A stretch of 64,000 bases of DNA from Chryseobacterium gilvum (GCF_025628965.1 NZ_JAOTEN010000001.1:1178001-1242000); one strand, 5' to 3'. Numbered from the stretch's first letter, positions 45,914-55,914 are shown. Notes: generated from the letters alone by a model not told the origin. Translations and numbers: made by a program.

Positions 45914-47482
45914 TTAACTTACTAATCCTAATTCTTTTAAATAAATGTCAATTTGACTGTCAAGTTCCATACGTTTGGCTTCCAAAACTCTGATTTCTGC
46001 CATTACCGCCTGAATGTCGATTTCTTCTTCTTCCTCAAAAGTATCTACATAACGAGGGATATTCAGGTTGTAATCATTGTCTGCAATCTCCTGCAAGGTA
46101 GCGAGATGAGAGAATTTATCTTCCGTTTTTCTTTCCTGGTACATATCAACAATTTTATTGATATGTTTTGGAAGCAACACATTTTGATTTTTTTGCTTTT
46201 CAAATTCTTTGCTTGCATCAACAAAGAGAACATCCTCATCTTGTTCTCGACATTTCTTGAAAACCAATATACAAGTAGGAATGCTTGTACCAAAGAAAAT
46301 ATTGGCTGGTAACCCGATTACAGCATCCAGATAATTTTTCTCTTTAATAAGATATTTACGAATAACCAATTCTGCTGCACCACGGAACAAAACTCCGTGA
46401 GGCATTACCACTGCCATAATTCCGTTCTCATCCAAATGATGGATCATATGCTGGATAAAAGCAAAATCAGCTTTGGAAGCCGGAGCTAATTTTCCATATT
46501 GTGAAAAACGCTCATCTAACAATAAAAGTTCATTGCTACTCCAATTCGCAGAAAAGGGAGGATTGGCAACAATAGCATCAAACGTTTTATCAAGGTGTTG
46601 AGGTTTTTCAAGAGTATCTTCCTGCTTGATATCAAAATTACTGTAATTGACTCCGTGTAGAATCATATTCATCCGCGCTAAGTTGTAAGTGGTTCGGTTC
46701 ATTTCCTGACCGTAGAAATCACTTACTTTTGCTTCGCGGGCAACACGAAGGAGCAAAGAACCACTTCCGCAAGTTGGGTCATATACGGATCTCAACTGGG
46801 ACTTTCTGCTGGTAACGATTCTAGCCAAAATGGTAGAAACTTGTTGAGGTGTGTAAAATTCCCCTGCTTTTTTACCTGCACCACTGGCAAATTGTGAAAT
46901 GAGATATTCGTAAGCGTCTCCTAAAACATCGGCATTGGTATCAGAAAGATTGAAATCTATATCATCCAGATGATACAACACTTTGGAAATAAGAGTATTT
47001 TTCTCGTCCTCAGTTTTTCCTAATTTGGAAGATGTTAAATCCAAGTCTTCAAAAAGATTATCAAAATCGTCTTCACTCTCAGTACCTAAAGTGGACTGCT
47101 CAATATTAGTAAGAATCTTTGAAAGTTCTGCAAGGATAAAATTAGATTTTCCTTCTTCTTTTTGATGACCTTTTTTAGCAATGTTACTAAAAAGTTCTGA
47201 CGGCTTTAAGAAATAGCCTAAATCTTCAACCACTTCTTCATAAATTGCCTGAACGATTTCTTTTCCTTCTACAGTATTTTCATCAACGTCATTATAATCC
47301 AGATCTTCTCCAGAATCTAATAAAATTTTGTTGGCTGTAAAATGAATCTTCTCGGATAGATATTTATAGAAAATAAATCCTAAAATATAATCCCGGAATT
47401 CATCGGCGTCCATTTTTCCTCTCAATGTATTGGCAATATTCCAAAGCTGCTGTTGCAACTGACGTCTTTGTTCTTCTGACAT
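45914..47482 (-). CDS. hsdM: Type I DNA methyltransferase M subunit
   Basis: The protein has 522 residues. The N-terminal HsdM_N domain (RRQLQQQLWNIANTLRGKMD) leads to the gamma-class N6-adenine methylase core: FYTPQQVSTILARIV, DPTCGSGSLLLR for AdoMet binding, and VANPPFSANW with the catalytic NPPF. It methylates adenine in host sites with HsdS. It is the first gene of the leftward hsdM-hsdS unit. Confidence 0.97.
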   Translation of the reverse strand: MSEEQRRQLQQQLWNIANTLRGKMDADEFRDYILGFIFYKYLSEKIHFTANKILLDSGEDLDYNDVDENTVEGKEIVQAIYEEVVEDLGYFLKPSELFSNIAKKGHQKEEGKSNFILAELSKILTNIEQSTLGTESEDDFDNLFEDLDLTSSKLGKTEDEKNTLISKVLYHLDDIDFNLSDTNADVLGDAYEYLISQFASGAGKKAGEFYTPQQVSTILARIVTSRKSQLRSVYDPTCGSGSLLLRVAREAKVSDFYGQEMNRTTYNLARMNMILHGVNYSNFDIKQEDTLEKPQHLDKTFDAIVANPPFSANWSSNELLLLDERFSQYGKLAPASKADFAFIQHMIHHLDENGIMAVVMPHGVLFRGAAELVIRKYLIKEKNYLDAVIGLPANIFFGTSIPTCILVFKKCREQDEDVLFVDASKEFEKQKNQNVLLPKHINKIVDMYQERKTEDKFSHLATLQEIADNDYNLNIPRYVDTFEEEEEIDIQAVMAEIRVLEAKRMELDSQIDIYLKELGLVS

Positions 47483-47625
47483 TTGTAATTCTTAATTAAA
47501 GCTTTAAAGGTATTTAAATTTGATCGATTTGCAAATATTATAAGCATGATGATATATAATTAATTATTTTAAAATTATTAGTTTGTTAACTATATAGTAT
47601 GGCTAATATCTATATAAAAATAAAA

Positions 47626-47646
47626 ATCTCCACCACCGGTGGAGAT
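47626..47646 (-). terminator. Terminator after the DUF6266 gene
   Basis: Arms ATCTCCACC/GGTGGAGAT with a 3-base loop are followed by a T-rich run on the minus strand, 6 bp beyond the stop. Confidence 0.85.
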
Positions 47647-47651
47647 CCAAA

Positions 47652-48293
47652 TTAAAGAACCGTCAACGTCCCGAGATACGGACTGTTGCAGGCGAGGGTT
47701 TCTGCCGTATTGTTGAAATAGGCCCAAACCTGGACTGCTTTTCCGGAATAGTACGTCGGCAGGGTGAACGCTGCCGTTAAGAAGCTTCGGTCTCCTAACG
47801 ATTCAAATACCTCGAAGGTGCCGAGCTCTTCACAATAGCAGACCGCATTGACCTTATCGGTAGCGTTCGCATTTCCCTGTACGAAATTGTCTTCCCAGTT
47901 CAGGACGATGGCCTGTGCAGCCTGCGCAGTCGCCGTGACATTCTGGAATCCTGCAAGATCACCTCTGGTAATGAGCACTTTGTTGTACACCAATTGCGGG
48001 AGATCGCCTACGACCTGCAGGGCTTCATTGAGCGTATACGATACCGCCATATTGACCCTGGATTTTGAACCGCTCCCCGATCCGAAATATCTTTTCTGAA
48101 TGCTGTTCAGAGGCTGCAGAAAGCTGATCACCAGCTTAAACTTGTTCTGCTGCAGCTGTTGTTTTTCGCTGGGCGGCCTGCTGCTGGGTTTGGGTGTACT
48201 TCTGATGATGTCCTGTCCGCGCCAGTTGGCGCCCACGATGGTTCCTACTTTTCCTGAGAATCCGCCAAGGATCCCTTTTGTAATTCTTGCCAT
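47652..48293 (-). CDS. DUF6266 family protein
   Basis: The protein has 213 residues. The start MARITKGILGGFSGKVGTIVG, read as two blocks MARITKGILGGF and SGKVGTIVGANW, is the family hallmark, and the rest is beta-rich with no signal peptide. Function is unknown. The gene is clearly richer in G+C than its neighbours, as is the region to 48.5 kb, which may reflect transfer. It is preceded by a GC-rich ~260-bp region without a gene. Confidence 0.8.
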   Translation of the reverse strand: MARITKGILGGFSGKVGTIVGANWRGQDIIRSTPKPSSRPPSEKQQLQQNKFKLVISFLQPLNSIQKRYFGSGSGSKSRVNMAVSYTLNEALQVVGDLPQLVYNKVLITRGDLAGFQNVTATAQAAQAIVLNWEDNFVQGNANATDKVNAVCYCEELGTFEVFESLGDRSFLTAAFTLPTYYSGKAVQVWAYFNNTAETLACNSPYLGTLTVL

Positions 48294-48553
48294 ATCACTT
48301 TTTTTTAAAGTTAATGAGACGAAGGTAAAACAGAAAACCCATCACCGGATCATCGGTGAAAAGAATGACCGGGTTTGACTAAAAATGACGGGTATTGACG
48401 GGATTTCCGGGACCTGCATTCGGGACCTGCAGGGGTTTTGTTGGGGTTTCCTTCGGAAAATGGGATCTTTTTCCGAACCTGTGCAGCATCATATCCGAAG
48501 AAATGCCGGGAAATGACCTATTTTTTATTTCAGGATCTCATTCCATGAAAAAA

Positions 48554-48572
48554 GCCTTCATTTTTTGAAGGC
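48554..48572 (-). terminator. Hairpin overlapping the HTH gene end
   Basis: Arms GCCTTCA/TGAAGGC straddle the stop codon, followed by T residues on the minus strand. Confidence 0.6.
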
Positions 48573-48821
48573 CTGGTTGAAAAATGATTTCGGGTAAAAT
48601 AACTTCTTGCCAATCCTGACACAGGGAATACTCTGGGATTTCCTGATACGGCTCAGCGTACTGTCGCTGATATTGAGCAGCCGCTTGACATCTGCACTGT
48701 CATAATACAGCGCGTCGTGCCCGTGCGTTTGCTTCAGGGTTTCTAAAATTTCTGAAAGAAGCATGAGAACAGCTTCTATCAGCGGATCTTTCGGGATGTC
48801 CCGATTTAATTTTGTTTTCAT
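48558..48821 (-). CDS. Small helix-turn-helix DNA-binding protein
   Basis: The protein has 87 residues. The C-terminal part (DSADVKRLLNISDSTLSRIR, then PCVRIGKKLFYPKSFF) is an excisionase/HTH_17-like winged helix. Such proteins are common in Bacteroidota chromosomes and mobile elements. It may regulate or be co-acquired with the DUF6266 gene to its left, from which it is separated by ~260 bp. Confidence 0.8.
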   Translation of the reverse strand: MKTKLNRDIPKDPLIEAVLMLLSEILETLKQTHGHDALYYDSADVKRLLNISDSTLSRIRKSQSIPCVRIGKKLFYPKSFFNQAFKK

Positions 48822-48999
48822 CAGTGTTTTTTTAATGGAATGTCATTGATGTTTCATTGAAAACAGGATAAAATTAACTAATTTTTGAATATGATGATAT
48901 AATTTTCATAAAAATAATCCATAAAAACCATGTATTGAATATGACCGCTTATGGGATCTTTCAAAAAAGTCAGTATTTTAGCACTTTCAAAAACCCTTC

Positions 49000-51123
49000 A
49001 TGAACGCGATTCAATTTATTCAGAAACAACTCCATATATCCGACAGAAGTATTACTGCTACGGTCAAATTGCTGTCCGAAGACTGCACCATCCCCTTTAT
49101 CTCGCGCTACCGGAAAGATGCGACGGGCAACCTGGATGAAGTTCAGATCGAGCAGATTGCCAAGCTTAGCCAACAGTATGATGACCTTACCAAGCGCAAA
49201 GAAAGCATTCTGAAATCGATCGAAGAACAGGGTGCGTTAACCCCCGAACTTCAGCACAGCATTGAAAAGAGCTTTGACCTTCAGGAACTTGAAGACCTTT
49301 ACCTGCCTTTTAAAAAACGCAGGAAAACCAAAGCGGATGCCGCCAAGGAAAAAGGCCTGGAACCGCTCGCCAAAATCATCATGAGCCAAAAGCCGAATGA
49401 CCTGTCTTCTGTCGCTTCCAAATACCTTACCGATCAGGTGATGTCTGAAGAGGAAGCATTGCAGGGCGCAAGAGATATCATCGCAGAATGGATCAATGAA
49501 AACAGGTACATCCGTCAAAACCTGCGCCGCCTGTTTCAGCGTAAAGCCGTAGTCACTTCGAAAGTAGTGAAAGCTAAAAAAGATGAGGAAGGCGCACAGA
49601 AATTCTCCCAGTATTTTGAATGGGAAGAAAGCCTGAACCGGATTCCTTCGCACCGTCTTCTGGCGATGCTCCGTGCCGAAAGCGAAGGTTTTGTGAAAAC
49701 CCAAATTGCCGTGGATAAAGAGGAAGCATTAACCTTGATCGAACAGGCCGTTATCAACTCCAACCGGGAAAGTGCGGCACAGATTGCTTTAGCCATTAAA
49801 GACAGCTATAAACGGTTGCTGGAACCCGCCATCTCCAACGAAACGCTGCAGGAAGCCAAACAAAAGGCAGACCTGAAAGCCATTGAGATTTTTTCGGAAA
49901 ACCTCAGCCAGTTGCTTCTTGCGCCGCCTTTGGGCGAAAAACGGATTTTAGCCATTGATCCCGGATTTAAAAGTGGCTGTAAAGTAGTCTGCCTCGATGA
50001 AAAGGGAGACCTGCTCCACAATGAAACCATTTATCCGCACGCGCCGCAGAATGAAACCGGAATGGCGATGAAGAAAATCCGCTCGATGGTGAATGCCTAT
50101 CAGATCCAGGCCATCTCGATCGGCAACGGGACCGCAAGCCGTGAAACGGAATTTTTTATCAAGAAAATCGCCTTCGACAAGCCGCTGCAGGTGTTTGTGG
50201 TTTCGGAAGCCGGCGCCTCGGTCTACTCTGCCAGTAAAATTGCAAGGGATGAATTTCCCAGATATGATGTGACCGTTCGTGGTGCGGTTTCTATCGGTCG
50301 AAGGCTGGCCGATCCTCTGGCGGAACTCGTGAAAATTGATGCCAAATCGATCGGGGTTGGGCAATACCAACACGATGTAGACCAGGCTCTGCTGAAAAAC
50401 GAACTGGATTCAACCGTAATGAAATGCGTGAATTCCGTCGGGATCAATCTCAATACCGCAAGCAAATCGCTGTTAAGCTACGTTTCCGGGATCGGGGAAA
50501 AAATGGCAGAAAATATTGTGAATTACCGTGCCGAAAACGGCGCTTTTGAAGACCGGAAGCAACTGAAAAAAGTCCCGAGACTAGGCGAAAAAGCTTTTCA
50601 GCAGGCCGCCGCATTTGTAAGAATTATAAACGGGAAAAATCCATTAGATCAATCTGCCGTTCACCCGGAAGCGTATGGAATTATCGAAAAAATGGCGAAA
50701 GATTTAGGCATAAAAACCACTGAGCTGATTGCCAATAAAGAGAAAATAGCACAGATCAATCCTGAAAAATACACCAACGAAACCATGGGGATGTTAGGAA
50801 TCCGAGATCTTCTGAAAGAACTGGAAAAACCCGGACTGGATCCCCGGAAAGCCGCTAAAGTTTTTGAGTTTGACCCGAATGTCAAAAGCATTAAAAACCT
50901 GCAGATCGGAATGGTCCTTCCCGGAATCGTGAACAATATCACGGCATTCGGATGTTTTGTAGACCTCGGAATCAAAGAAAGCGGACTGGTGCATATTTCG
51001 CAGCTCAAAGGAGGTTTTGTATCAGATGTGAATGAAGTGGTAAAACTGCATCAACACGTACAGGTAAAAGTGACGGAAGTGGATGAAGCAAGAAAAAGAA
51101 TTCAGCTGAGTATGATTCTGTGA
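49000..51123 (+). CDS. tex: RNA-binding transcription accessory protein Tex
   Basis: The protein has 707 residues. In order it shows a Tex N-terminal helical domain, a YqgF/RNase H-like domain (LAIDPGFKSGCKVVCLD), helix-hairpin-helix motifs (LLSYVSGIGEKMAENIV), and a C-terminal S1 domain (GMVLPGIVNNITAFGCFVDLG, quoted in parts: LPGIVNNIT and AFGCFVDLG). Tex binds nucleic acid and affects transcription fitness. The start ATG at 49000 fits the family. Confidence 0.95.
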   Translation: MNAIQFIQKQLHISDRSITATVKLLSEDCTIPFISRYRKDATGNLDEVQIEQIAKLSQQYDDLTKRKESILKSIEEQGALTPELQHSIEKSFDLQELEDLYLPFKKRRKTKADAAKEKGLEPLAKIIMSQKPNDLSSVASKYLTDQVMSEEEALQGARDIIAEWINENRYIRQNLRRLFQRKAVVTSKVVKAKKDEEGAQKFSQYFEWEESLNRIPSHRLLAMLRAESEGFVKTQIAVDKEEALTLIEQAVINSNRESAAQIALAIKDSYKRLLEPAISNETLQEAKQKADLKAIEIFSENLSQLLLAPPLGEKRILAIDPGFKSGCKVVCLDEKGDLLHNETIYPHAPQNETGMAMKKIRSMVNAYQIQAISIGNGTASRETEFFIKKIAFDKPLQVFVVSEAGASVYSASKIARDEFPRYDVTVRGAVSIGRRLADPLAELVKIDAKSIGVGQYQHDVDQALLKNELDSTVMKCVNSVGINLNTASKSLLSYVSGIGEKMAENIVNYRAENGAFEDRKQLKKVPRLGEKAFQQAAAFVRIINGKNPLDQSAVHPEAYGIIEKMAKDLGIKTTELIANKEKIAQINPEKYTNETMGMLGIRDLLKELEKPGLDPRKAAKVFEFDPNVKSIKNLQIGMVLPGIVNNITAFGCFVDLGIKESGLVHISQLKGGFVSDVNEVVKLHQHVQVKVTEVDEARKRIQLSMIL

Positions 51124-51250
51124 TTTCTTTTGTCTTAAAATCGAAGATTCGACGGCGTCAAAATAAAAGAAACAAAAGTTCAAGACTTGGATTCTTCCGC
51201 TAAAAAATTAATGCTATAGACTCCGGAGTCGTCCGCTACAATTACCTGTA

Positions 51251-51805
51251 ATGAAAATATCAGAATTAAAAGTTAAGAAAAAGATTCACAGACCAACCCG
51301 AAATTTCGATGTGGAAGGTGAACGCATCTATGAAGAATTTGAATATATTTTACCCTATAATCCTACCCACAAGCGAAATGAAAGAGAACGATTATATGCA
51401 AAAACAATTGACCTAATTCCTTTCTTCCTCATATTTCGTTATGGTTTTCATGAGCTTATTATTGTCAGCTTACTTTTTTCAATACTTTGCGTACTTATTT
51501 TTGGGACTTTTTGCGAAACTCTTTCTGGAACAACTTTAGGAAAGCGATTATTTAAGTTGAAGGTGATAGACGATTTTGGAAATAAACCGAACATCACCAA
51601 ATCAGCATTTAGAAATATTTTATCATTTGCTAATTTTTTTCCGGTATTCTCTGAGTTTGGACCCAAGCCTAATCAATATTGGGAAAAGTCAGGAGTGAAT
51701 ATGAATTTTAGTATGCATCTGAACAATCAAATTACTAAAACCTACATTATAAAAGAACATAAACTTGCTGAAATACGGAAATTGCTTAAAGATCAACAGC
51801 CGTAA
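51251..51805 (+). CDS. RDD family membrane protein
   Basis: The protein has 184 residues. A cytoplasmic N-terminal stretch is followed by YAKTIDLIPFFLIFRYG (first TM with Arg/Asp-type motif), a second hydrophobic segment (LIIVSLLFSILCVLIFG), and then SGTTLGKRLFKLKVID, the RDD hallmark. The function of this family is mostly unknown, with links to transport and ion homeostasis. It is a single gene. Confidence 0.8.
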   Translation: MKISELKVKKKIHRPTRNFDVEGERIYEEFEYILPYNPTHKRNERERLYAKTIDLIPFFLIFRYGFHELIIVSLLFSILCVLIFGTFCETLSGTTLGKRLFKLKVIDDFGNKPNITKSAFRNILSFANFFPVFSEFGPKPNQYWEKSGVNMNFSMHLNNQITKTYIIKEHKLAEIRKLLKDQQP

Positions 51806-51810
51806 AAAAA

Positions 51811-51833
51811 ATCCCCGTCGAACCGACAGGGAT
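51811..51833. terminator. Convergent bidirectional terminator
   Basis: Arms ATCCCCGTCG/CGACAGGGAT with one mismatch lie between two convergent stops, with A/T runs on both sides. Confidence 0.8.
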
Positions 51834-51838
51834 GATAA

Positions 51839-52015
51839 TTATTTTTTGGATTCTTCAACAGAAACTTTTCTGAATTCTTTGAACAATTTGCTCAATTCTA
51901 AAGCTGATTTACGAGCTCTGGTTCCTGCTGCCTTGTTTCCTTTTTCTGATTGCTGATTTGCCTCACTAGCGAACGCCTCAAATTCTGCGTTGATTTTTTC
52001 AATAAGTTCTTTCAT
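51839..52015 (-). CDS. Histone H1-like protein (58 aa)
   Basis: This small gene was missed by length cut-offs. From ATG at 52015 it encodes 58 residues: MKELIEKINAEFEAFASEAN, then a GNKAAGTRARKSALELSKLF core, ending KVSVEESKK. This is the Hc1-like histone family typical of Bacteroidota, a DNA-bending or compacting nucleoid protein. It is single-copy in this window. Confidence 0.92.
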   Translation of the reverse strand: MKELIEKINAEFEAFASEANQQSEKGNKAAGTRARKSALELSKLFKEFRKVSVEESKK

Positions 52016-52205
52016 GTGTATAAAAATTTAGGTTGCAAATATATGCTTTCAGACCATTCTAGCCTAACATCGGTAAAAAAATTAATAAAAAAATATACAT
52101 TATTTAAAATTACCCGTTCGCAAAGATGATTTTAACGGAATTTTGTCGGAATCAGCTTCTGAATCAATCAGCCAGCTTTCCCATATTCTACCTGTATTGT
52201 TTATT

Positions 52206-53585
52206 TCAAAAATTTAAAATATTAAGAATCGGTTTTCCTGTCATATAGCTTGTAAAAAGTATAATCAAAACAATATTAACCAGCAGGCTTTTTTTCATCC
52301 CATGGATCGACAATACCTGCAGTATGCTCATCAACAATATGTTAATAATCACCAATAATCCTGAAATACTATTTAATTTGATCAGATACGGTATGACCGC
52401 CCAAAAGTACAGTAAAAAAATAACTGTGATCTGTGACATATACAACTGCTCTTTTCTGAATGGAGACAACGCTACGCAATAGCCAAGATCGTGACTGTAC
52501 AGCTTGGAAATAAAATCTCTGTTGAGATACACAATGATTACCATCAAAGCAGGCAATACAAATTTCTGGACACTTTCCATAGGAGTTACAAACAGAATCA
52601 GCCATAAAAACACGAGGAGTGCTATCCTTTTCTGCGTATATGCTTTACTGAGCTGCATAACATCTTTCCTGATCAGAGTCATAAAACTAAGTTGTAGAGG
52701 AACTGCATGCTCCAGGAAACGGGTCGCCATTTTTTTTGAAGCGACCATCTTCGCAGATATATTCTCAACGGTCTGATCAAAAACCAGATACGAACCGTAA
52801 TTTTTTATCCTGGACGCAGCGTAGATTAAAGCGCAGGTCATTAAAATCCAGATCACCTTGATGTGAAGAAATAAAGGGGGATTGTACGATTGCAGGGTCA
52901 ATACTTTAATTCTGTTTGCTTTTTTAAGATATCCTATGGCAAAATAATTTTGGGTATCTGCAATTTTCCGGATGTAGAGATAAAGCTCATTCAGTCCTGT
53001 GATATTAAAAAACCGGTCGTTGAAGAGGATGACCAGAAATGTGATAAAAAAAAGAAGAATTTTATAGGTTTTTCTGACAAGGTAAAACTCTAAAAAATAA
53101 ACCCAAAAAGAAATAAAAAATAAAAAAGGGACCGAAAAATATACTAAAGACTGCAGGTATGCAATAATATTGATCCCGTAAGTATAATTGGAAGCAATCA
53201 GAGAAGCATTGAGAATGAACAGAAATAGGATCGAAATAAAAAATAAAGCAATGATTTTATACCTGTTTTTTAAAAAAAAGCCGAAAACTGAAGTTTCTTC
53301 AAAACAATACCGATTGCTGATCATTTCCTGTTGTCTTTCGCCAAGAATGACAAAAAACAATACTACCGAGATGATGATGTTTGAAAAAACCGCTCCCATA
53401 TTCCCGATCCAGAATGTATTCGGGTACACGGATATGTTGCCGATGTAAAATGTTACATACGCTGCTTTTTCATTCGGGATTAGTAAAAACCCCAGTATAA
53501 GAAGGATGATGATGTATATTAAAAAGTTCTTTTTCTTAATATGGTATTTGGCATATAAAAAACTGAGACTCAGTACTTCTTTCAT
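52206..53585 (-). CDS. ABC transporter permease
   Basis: The protein has 459 residues from the methionine at 53585 (MKEVLSLSFLYAKYHIKKKN); the frame extends upstream to 53627 but would enter the ATPase gene. At least nine hydrophobic segments are visible. It ends an operon that starts near 55.8 kb and begins 4 bp after the ATPase stop. It pairs with the ATPase to move a peptide or other substrate across the inner membrane. Confidence 0.8.
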   Translation of the reverse strand: MKEVLSLSFLYAKYHIKKKNFLIYIIILLILGFLLIPNEKAAYVTFYIGNISVYPNTFWIGNMGAVFSNIIISVVLFFVILGERQQEMISNRYCFEETSVFGFFLKNRYKIIALFFISILFLFILNASLIASNYTYGINIIAYLQSLVYFSVPFLFFISFWVYFLEFYLVRKTYKILLFFITFLVILFNDRFFNITGLNELYLYIRKIADTQNYFAIGYLKKANRIKVLTLQSYNPPLFLHIKVIWILMTCALIYAASRIKNYGSYLVFDQTVENISAKMVASKKMATRFLEHAVPLQLSFMTLIRKDVMQLSKAYTQKRIALLVFLWLILFVTPMESVQKFVLPALMVIIVYLNRDFISKLYSHDLGYCVALSPFRKEQLYMSQITVIFLLYFWAVIPYLIKLNSISGLLVIINILLMSILQVLSIHGMKKSLLVNIVLIILFTSYMTGKPILNILNF

Positions 53586-53589
53586 TTTT

Positions 53590-54345
53590 CTACCAGTATT
53601 TTGTATAATATTCAACGGCTTCTTCAAAAACCGTCTTATCTAGGTCTTCATTCTTTTCCCGGATACGGTCAGGACTTTTCATATATCCGTCAATACATTC
53701 ATGCTTATTGCCTTTGAAAGTGACCGCACCGTCTTTCATCAATATAAATTCATCGGCTGCATTTTCTATTTCAGCAATTAAATGGGTAGAAATAATAACA
53801 GTGGTATTTTCAGAAATTTTCCTGAGTATGGAATAGAGCCTGTTTCTTTCGGAACTGTCCAGGCTATTAAAAGGTTCGTCTAAAAGCAATACGGCAGGAG
53901 CATTGAGCAGCGATAAAGCAATCCCGATTCTCTGGATCACCCCGCCTGAAAGATTATATGCCGTCATATTTTTAACGGCATCAAGATCAAAATCAGTAAT
54001 AATTTCAGAAATTTTGATTTTTAGTTCGCTGTCTTTGCATCCTTTCAGCAAACCGAAATAATGAAGGTTATCTACAATATCAAACTCTTTTATTAACCCG
54101 ACATTTTGGGGCATATAACTCATTGCAGCCAAATACTGCTTATTATTTTTAACCGGTTTCTGATGAAAAGTCACAGCACCTTCTGTAGGAGCCAGTAAAG
54201 TAGAGATAACTTTTAATAAAGTACTTTTTCCTGCACCATTGGATCCTAATACCGCATAAATTCCTTTATCGACAGAAAAATTAATATGACTCAGGATTTC
54301 TTTTTTATTTTTCTGATAGCTTACATTATTAATTTCTAATACCAT
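53590..54345 (-). CDS. ABC transporter ATP-binding protein
   Basis: The protein has 251 residues. Walker A is GSNGAGKST, the Q-loop region follows, the signature is LSGGVIQRIG, Walker B is VLLLDEPFNSLD, and the switch histidine is in ISTHL. It overlaps the upstream HTTM gene by 17 bp. It powers the permease next to it. The C-terminal extension (YMKSPDRIREKNEDLDKTVF) is unlike standard exporters. Confidence 0.93.
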   Translation of the reverse strand: MVLEINNVSYQKNKKEILSHINFSVDKGIYAVLGSNGAGKSTLLKVISTLLAPTEGAVTFHQKPVKNNKQYLAAMSYMPQNVGLIKEFDIVDNLHYFGLLKGCKDSELKIKISEIITDFDLDAVKNMTAYNLSGGVIQRIGIALSLLNAPAVLLLDEPFNSLDSSERNRLYSILRKISENTTVIISTHLIAEIENAADEFILMKDGAVTFKGNKHECIDGYMKSPDRIREKNEDLDKTVFEEAVEYYTKYW

Positions 54346-55222
54346 AACGTTTTAATTTTTTTTGAAAATTCAGCATTCGAGCCAGCTGATCCGGATAAAA
54401 AGCAATCAGATTGAAAACAATCATGGCAACCGCAAAGGTATACAGGCCAATCATCACCCCAATCCCGATGTGTAAAGATAATATCAAAATCATGATCAGT
54501 TTTCTGATTCTTTGATTAAAGATTAAAAAAGGATAGGAAATTTCCAAAAACATAATTCCGATGGAGAGGATCACAAATCCCGTCGCCGGAATTTTATCGG
54601 CTAAAAAATTCAGCAGATCTTCATTCATATAATGGTTAAAAGCCATCCACATGGCATTTCCGTTGTACCAATCGAAACCGATGTATTTACCGAAACCTCC
54701 GAAAAAATAAATGATGCACAGCTGCATCTGCATCAGTCTCAATGTAAATGAAAAGATGCTGCCGCTCGCTTTGCTTTCACTGGAAGCTATGGAGAAAAAT
54801 AAATTGCAGTATAAAAGAAAACCCAACATAAAATCTGCTCCGTAAGAAAACAGATATGATGAGTTGAGCAATATGGTGTGAAGTAGGATGATCATGATTG
54901 CGAAAACCACCCGGAAGTAATGTAAGAGGCTTAAAAAAATAGAAACAATATACACCAGAATGATGATCATAAATGCATTGTTGTAACTGAGACCCAGCTT
55001 TTCGATACCGTTGGTAAGATTGGTAATGGTAAGGAACCTGTTGTCTACAAATAAAGCGTTGATTTTTGGGCTTATGATTCCGCTTTTAGAAAAAATGGTG
55101 AAAACATCCGGTAACAGCGACAAAATATTAATGAGGGCGACGAGCAAAATCAGGTTGCTGAAAAGAACCGCATGGTTTTTTTGCACTTCATATCCGAATA
55201 TGAATGATCTCAGCTTATTCAT
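54329..55222 (-). CDS. HTTM-domain membrane protein, SdpB-like
   Basis: The protein has 297 residues. Multiple TM segments are arranged as in HTTM (horizontally transferred transmembrane) proteins related to vitamin K carboxylase. Its core reads IYFFGGFGKYIGFDWYNGNAMWMAF, given here as FFGGFGKYIGFDWYNGNA, followed by an LEISYPFLIF segment and SLHIGIGVMIGLYTFA. SdpB of Bacillus belongs to this group and matures the SdpC toxin. It overlaps its neighbours by 8 and 17 bp, so it is part of one operon. Confidence 0.8.
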   Translation of the reverse strand: MNKLRSFIFGYEVQKNHAVLFSNLILLVALINILSLLPDVFTIFSKSGIISPKINALFVDNRFLTITNLTNGIEKLGLSYNNAFMIIILVYIVSIFLSLLHYFRVVFAIMIILLHTILLNSSYLFSYGADFMLGFLLYCNLFFSIASSESKASGSIFSFTLRLMQMQLCIIYFFGGFGKYIGFDWYNGNAMWMAFNHYMNEDLLNFLADKIPATGFVILSIGIMFLEISYPFLIFNQRIRKLIMILILSLHIGIGVMIGLYTFAVAMIVFNLIAFYPDQLARMLNFQKKLKRYGIRN

Positions 55223-55775
55223 GACTTACAATTTTATATGCTTCAAAAACTTTTACCGTATCTCTTCTCCCTACAGACTGATATTCTTTTAAAGAGGTAA
55301 ATTTTTTAACCTTCAGCTTAATGTTTAATTCTTTAATATCCGTATCATACGTCACATTGTTATAAAGTGATTTTGCAATTTCTTCTCTGATGCTTTTGTT
55401 GCTGATAATATCGGTAAGGTTTATCAGCATGGTGTTGAATTTGAGATCAGATTCATAGGTTTTCATTAATCCGTTTATTTTTTGGGTGCCGTTATAAAAT
55501 TCATACACATGCTTGATATTTCTGATATTGGGTGAATAATAGGCATAGCCTCTGATGGTTCCGGAATAATTGGCATAAACTTTTACAGGATACGGTGGAT
55601 TTATTTTCTGCAGCCGGTCAATATAAAATTTCCCCATGCTGTTGAGATTCTTATCTCTGTGATTAAGCTTTAAATACGTAAACGAATTGATATTGATAAA
55701 AACTGAAATAGCGATATGAATAAAAAATAACAGGATCAGCAGGTTTTGAATTCTTTTCACGTGCATATATTTCAT
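55215..55775 (-). CDS. SdpA-like single-TM protein
   Basis: The protein has 186 residues. One N-terminal hydrophobic segment (IQNLLILLFFIHIAISVF) precedes an extracytoplasmic, aromatic-rich domain (YANYSGTIRGYAYYSPNI). It lies directly before the HTTM gene, overlapping by 8 bp. Position and architecture match the SdpA partner of SdpB. Sequence similarity is not obvious to the eye, so the name is inference. Confidence 0.5.
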   Translation of the reverse strand: MKYMHVKRIQNLLILLFFIHIAISVFININSFTYLKLNHRDKNLNSMGKFYIDRLQKINPPYPVKVYANYSGTIRGYAYYSPNIRNIKHVYEFYNGTQKINGLMKTYESDLKFNTMLINLTDIISNKSIREEIAKSLYNNVTYDTDIKELNIKLKVKKFTSLKEYQSVGRRDTVKVFEAYKIVSHE

Positions 55776-55866
55776 ATTAAAAATGATCTGAAGATAGTTT
55801 CTGGTTATTTTGATAAAGACAACATGAGGTGAATCTGCTGTCTTTTCAATTTTTAAAATAAAAAAA

Positions 55867-55892
55867 GAGGCTGTAATGATTGAGACAGCCTC
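55867..55892 (-). terminator. Terminator of the small-peptide gene
   Basis: Arms GAGGCTGT/ACAGCCTC with a T-rich run on the minus strand lie ~23 bp past the peptide stop, separating it from the SdpA-like gene. Confidence 0.8.
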
Positions 55893-55914
55893 TGATTGAG
55901 TACCTTAAAACTAA

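Noticed and set aside
39526..47482. Complete defence island beyond type I R-M
   Set aside because: No further defence gene family is recognisable adjacent to hsdR or hsdM in this window.
49237..51008. Minus-strand ORFs of up to 155 codons opposite tex
   Set aside because: Higher-GC coding DNA often leaves long antisense frames; they lack starts, motifs and spacing, and tex is unambiguous.
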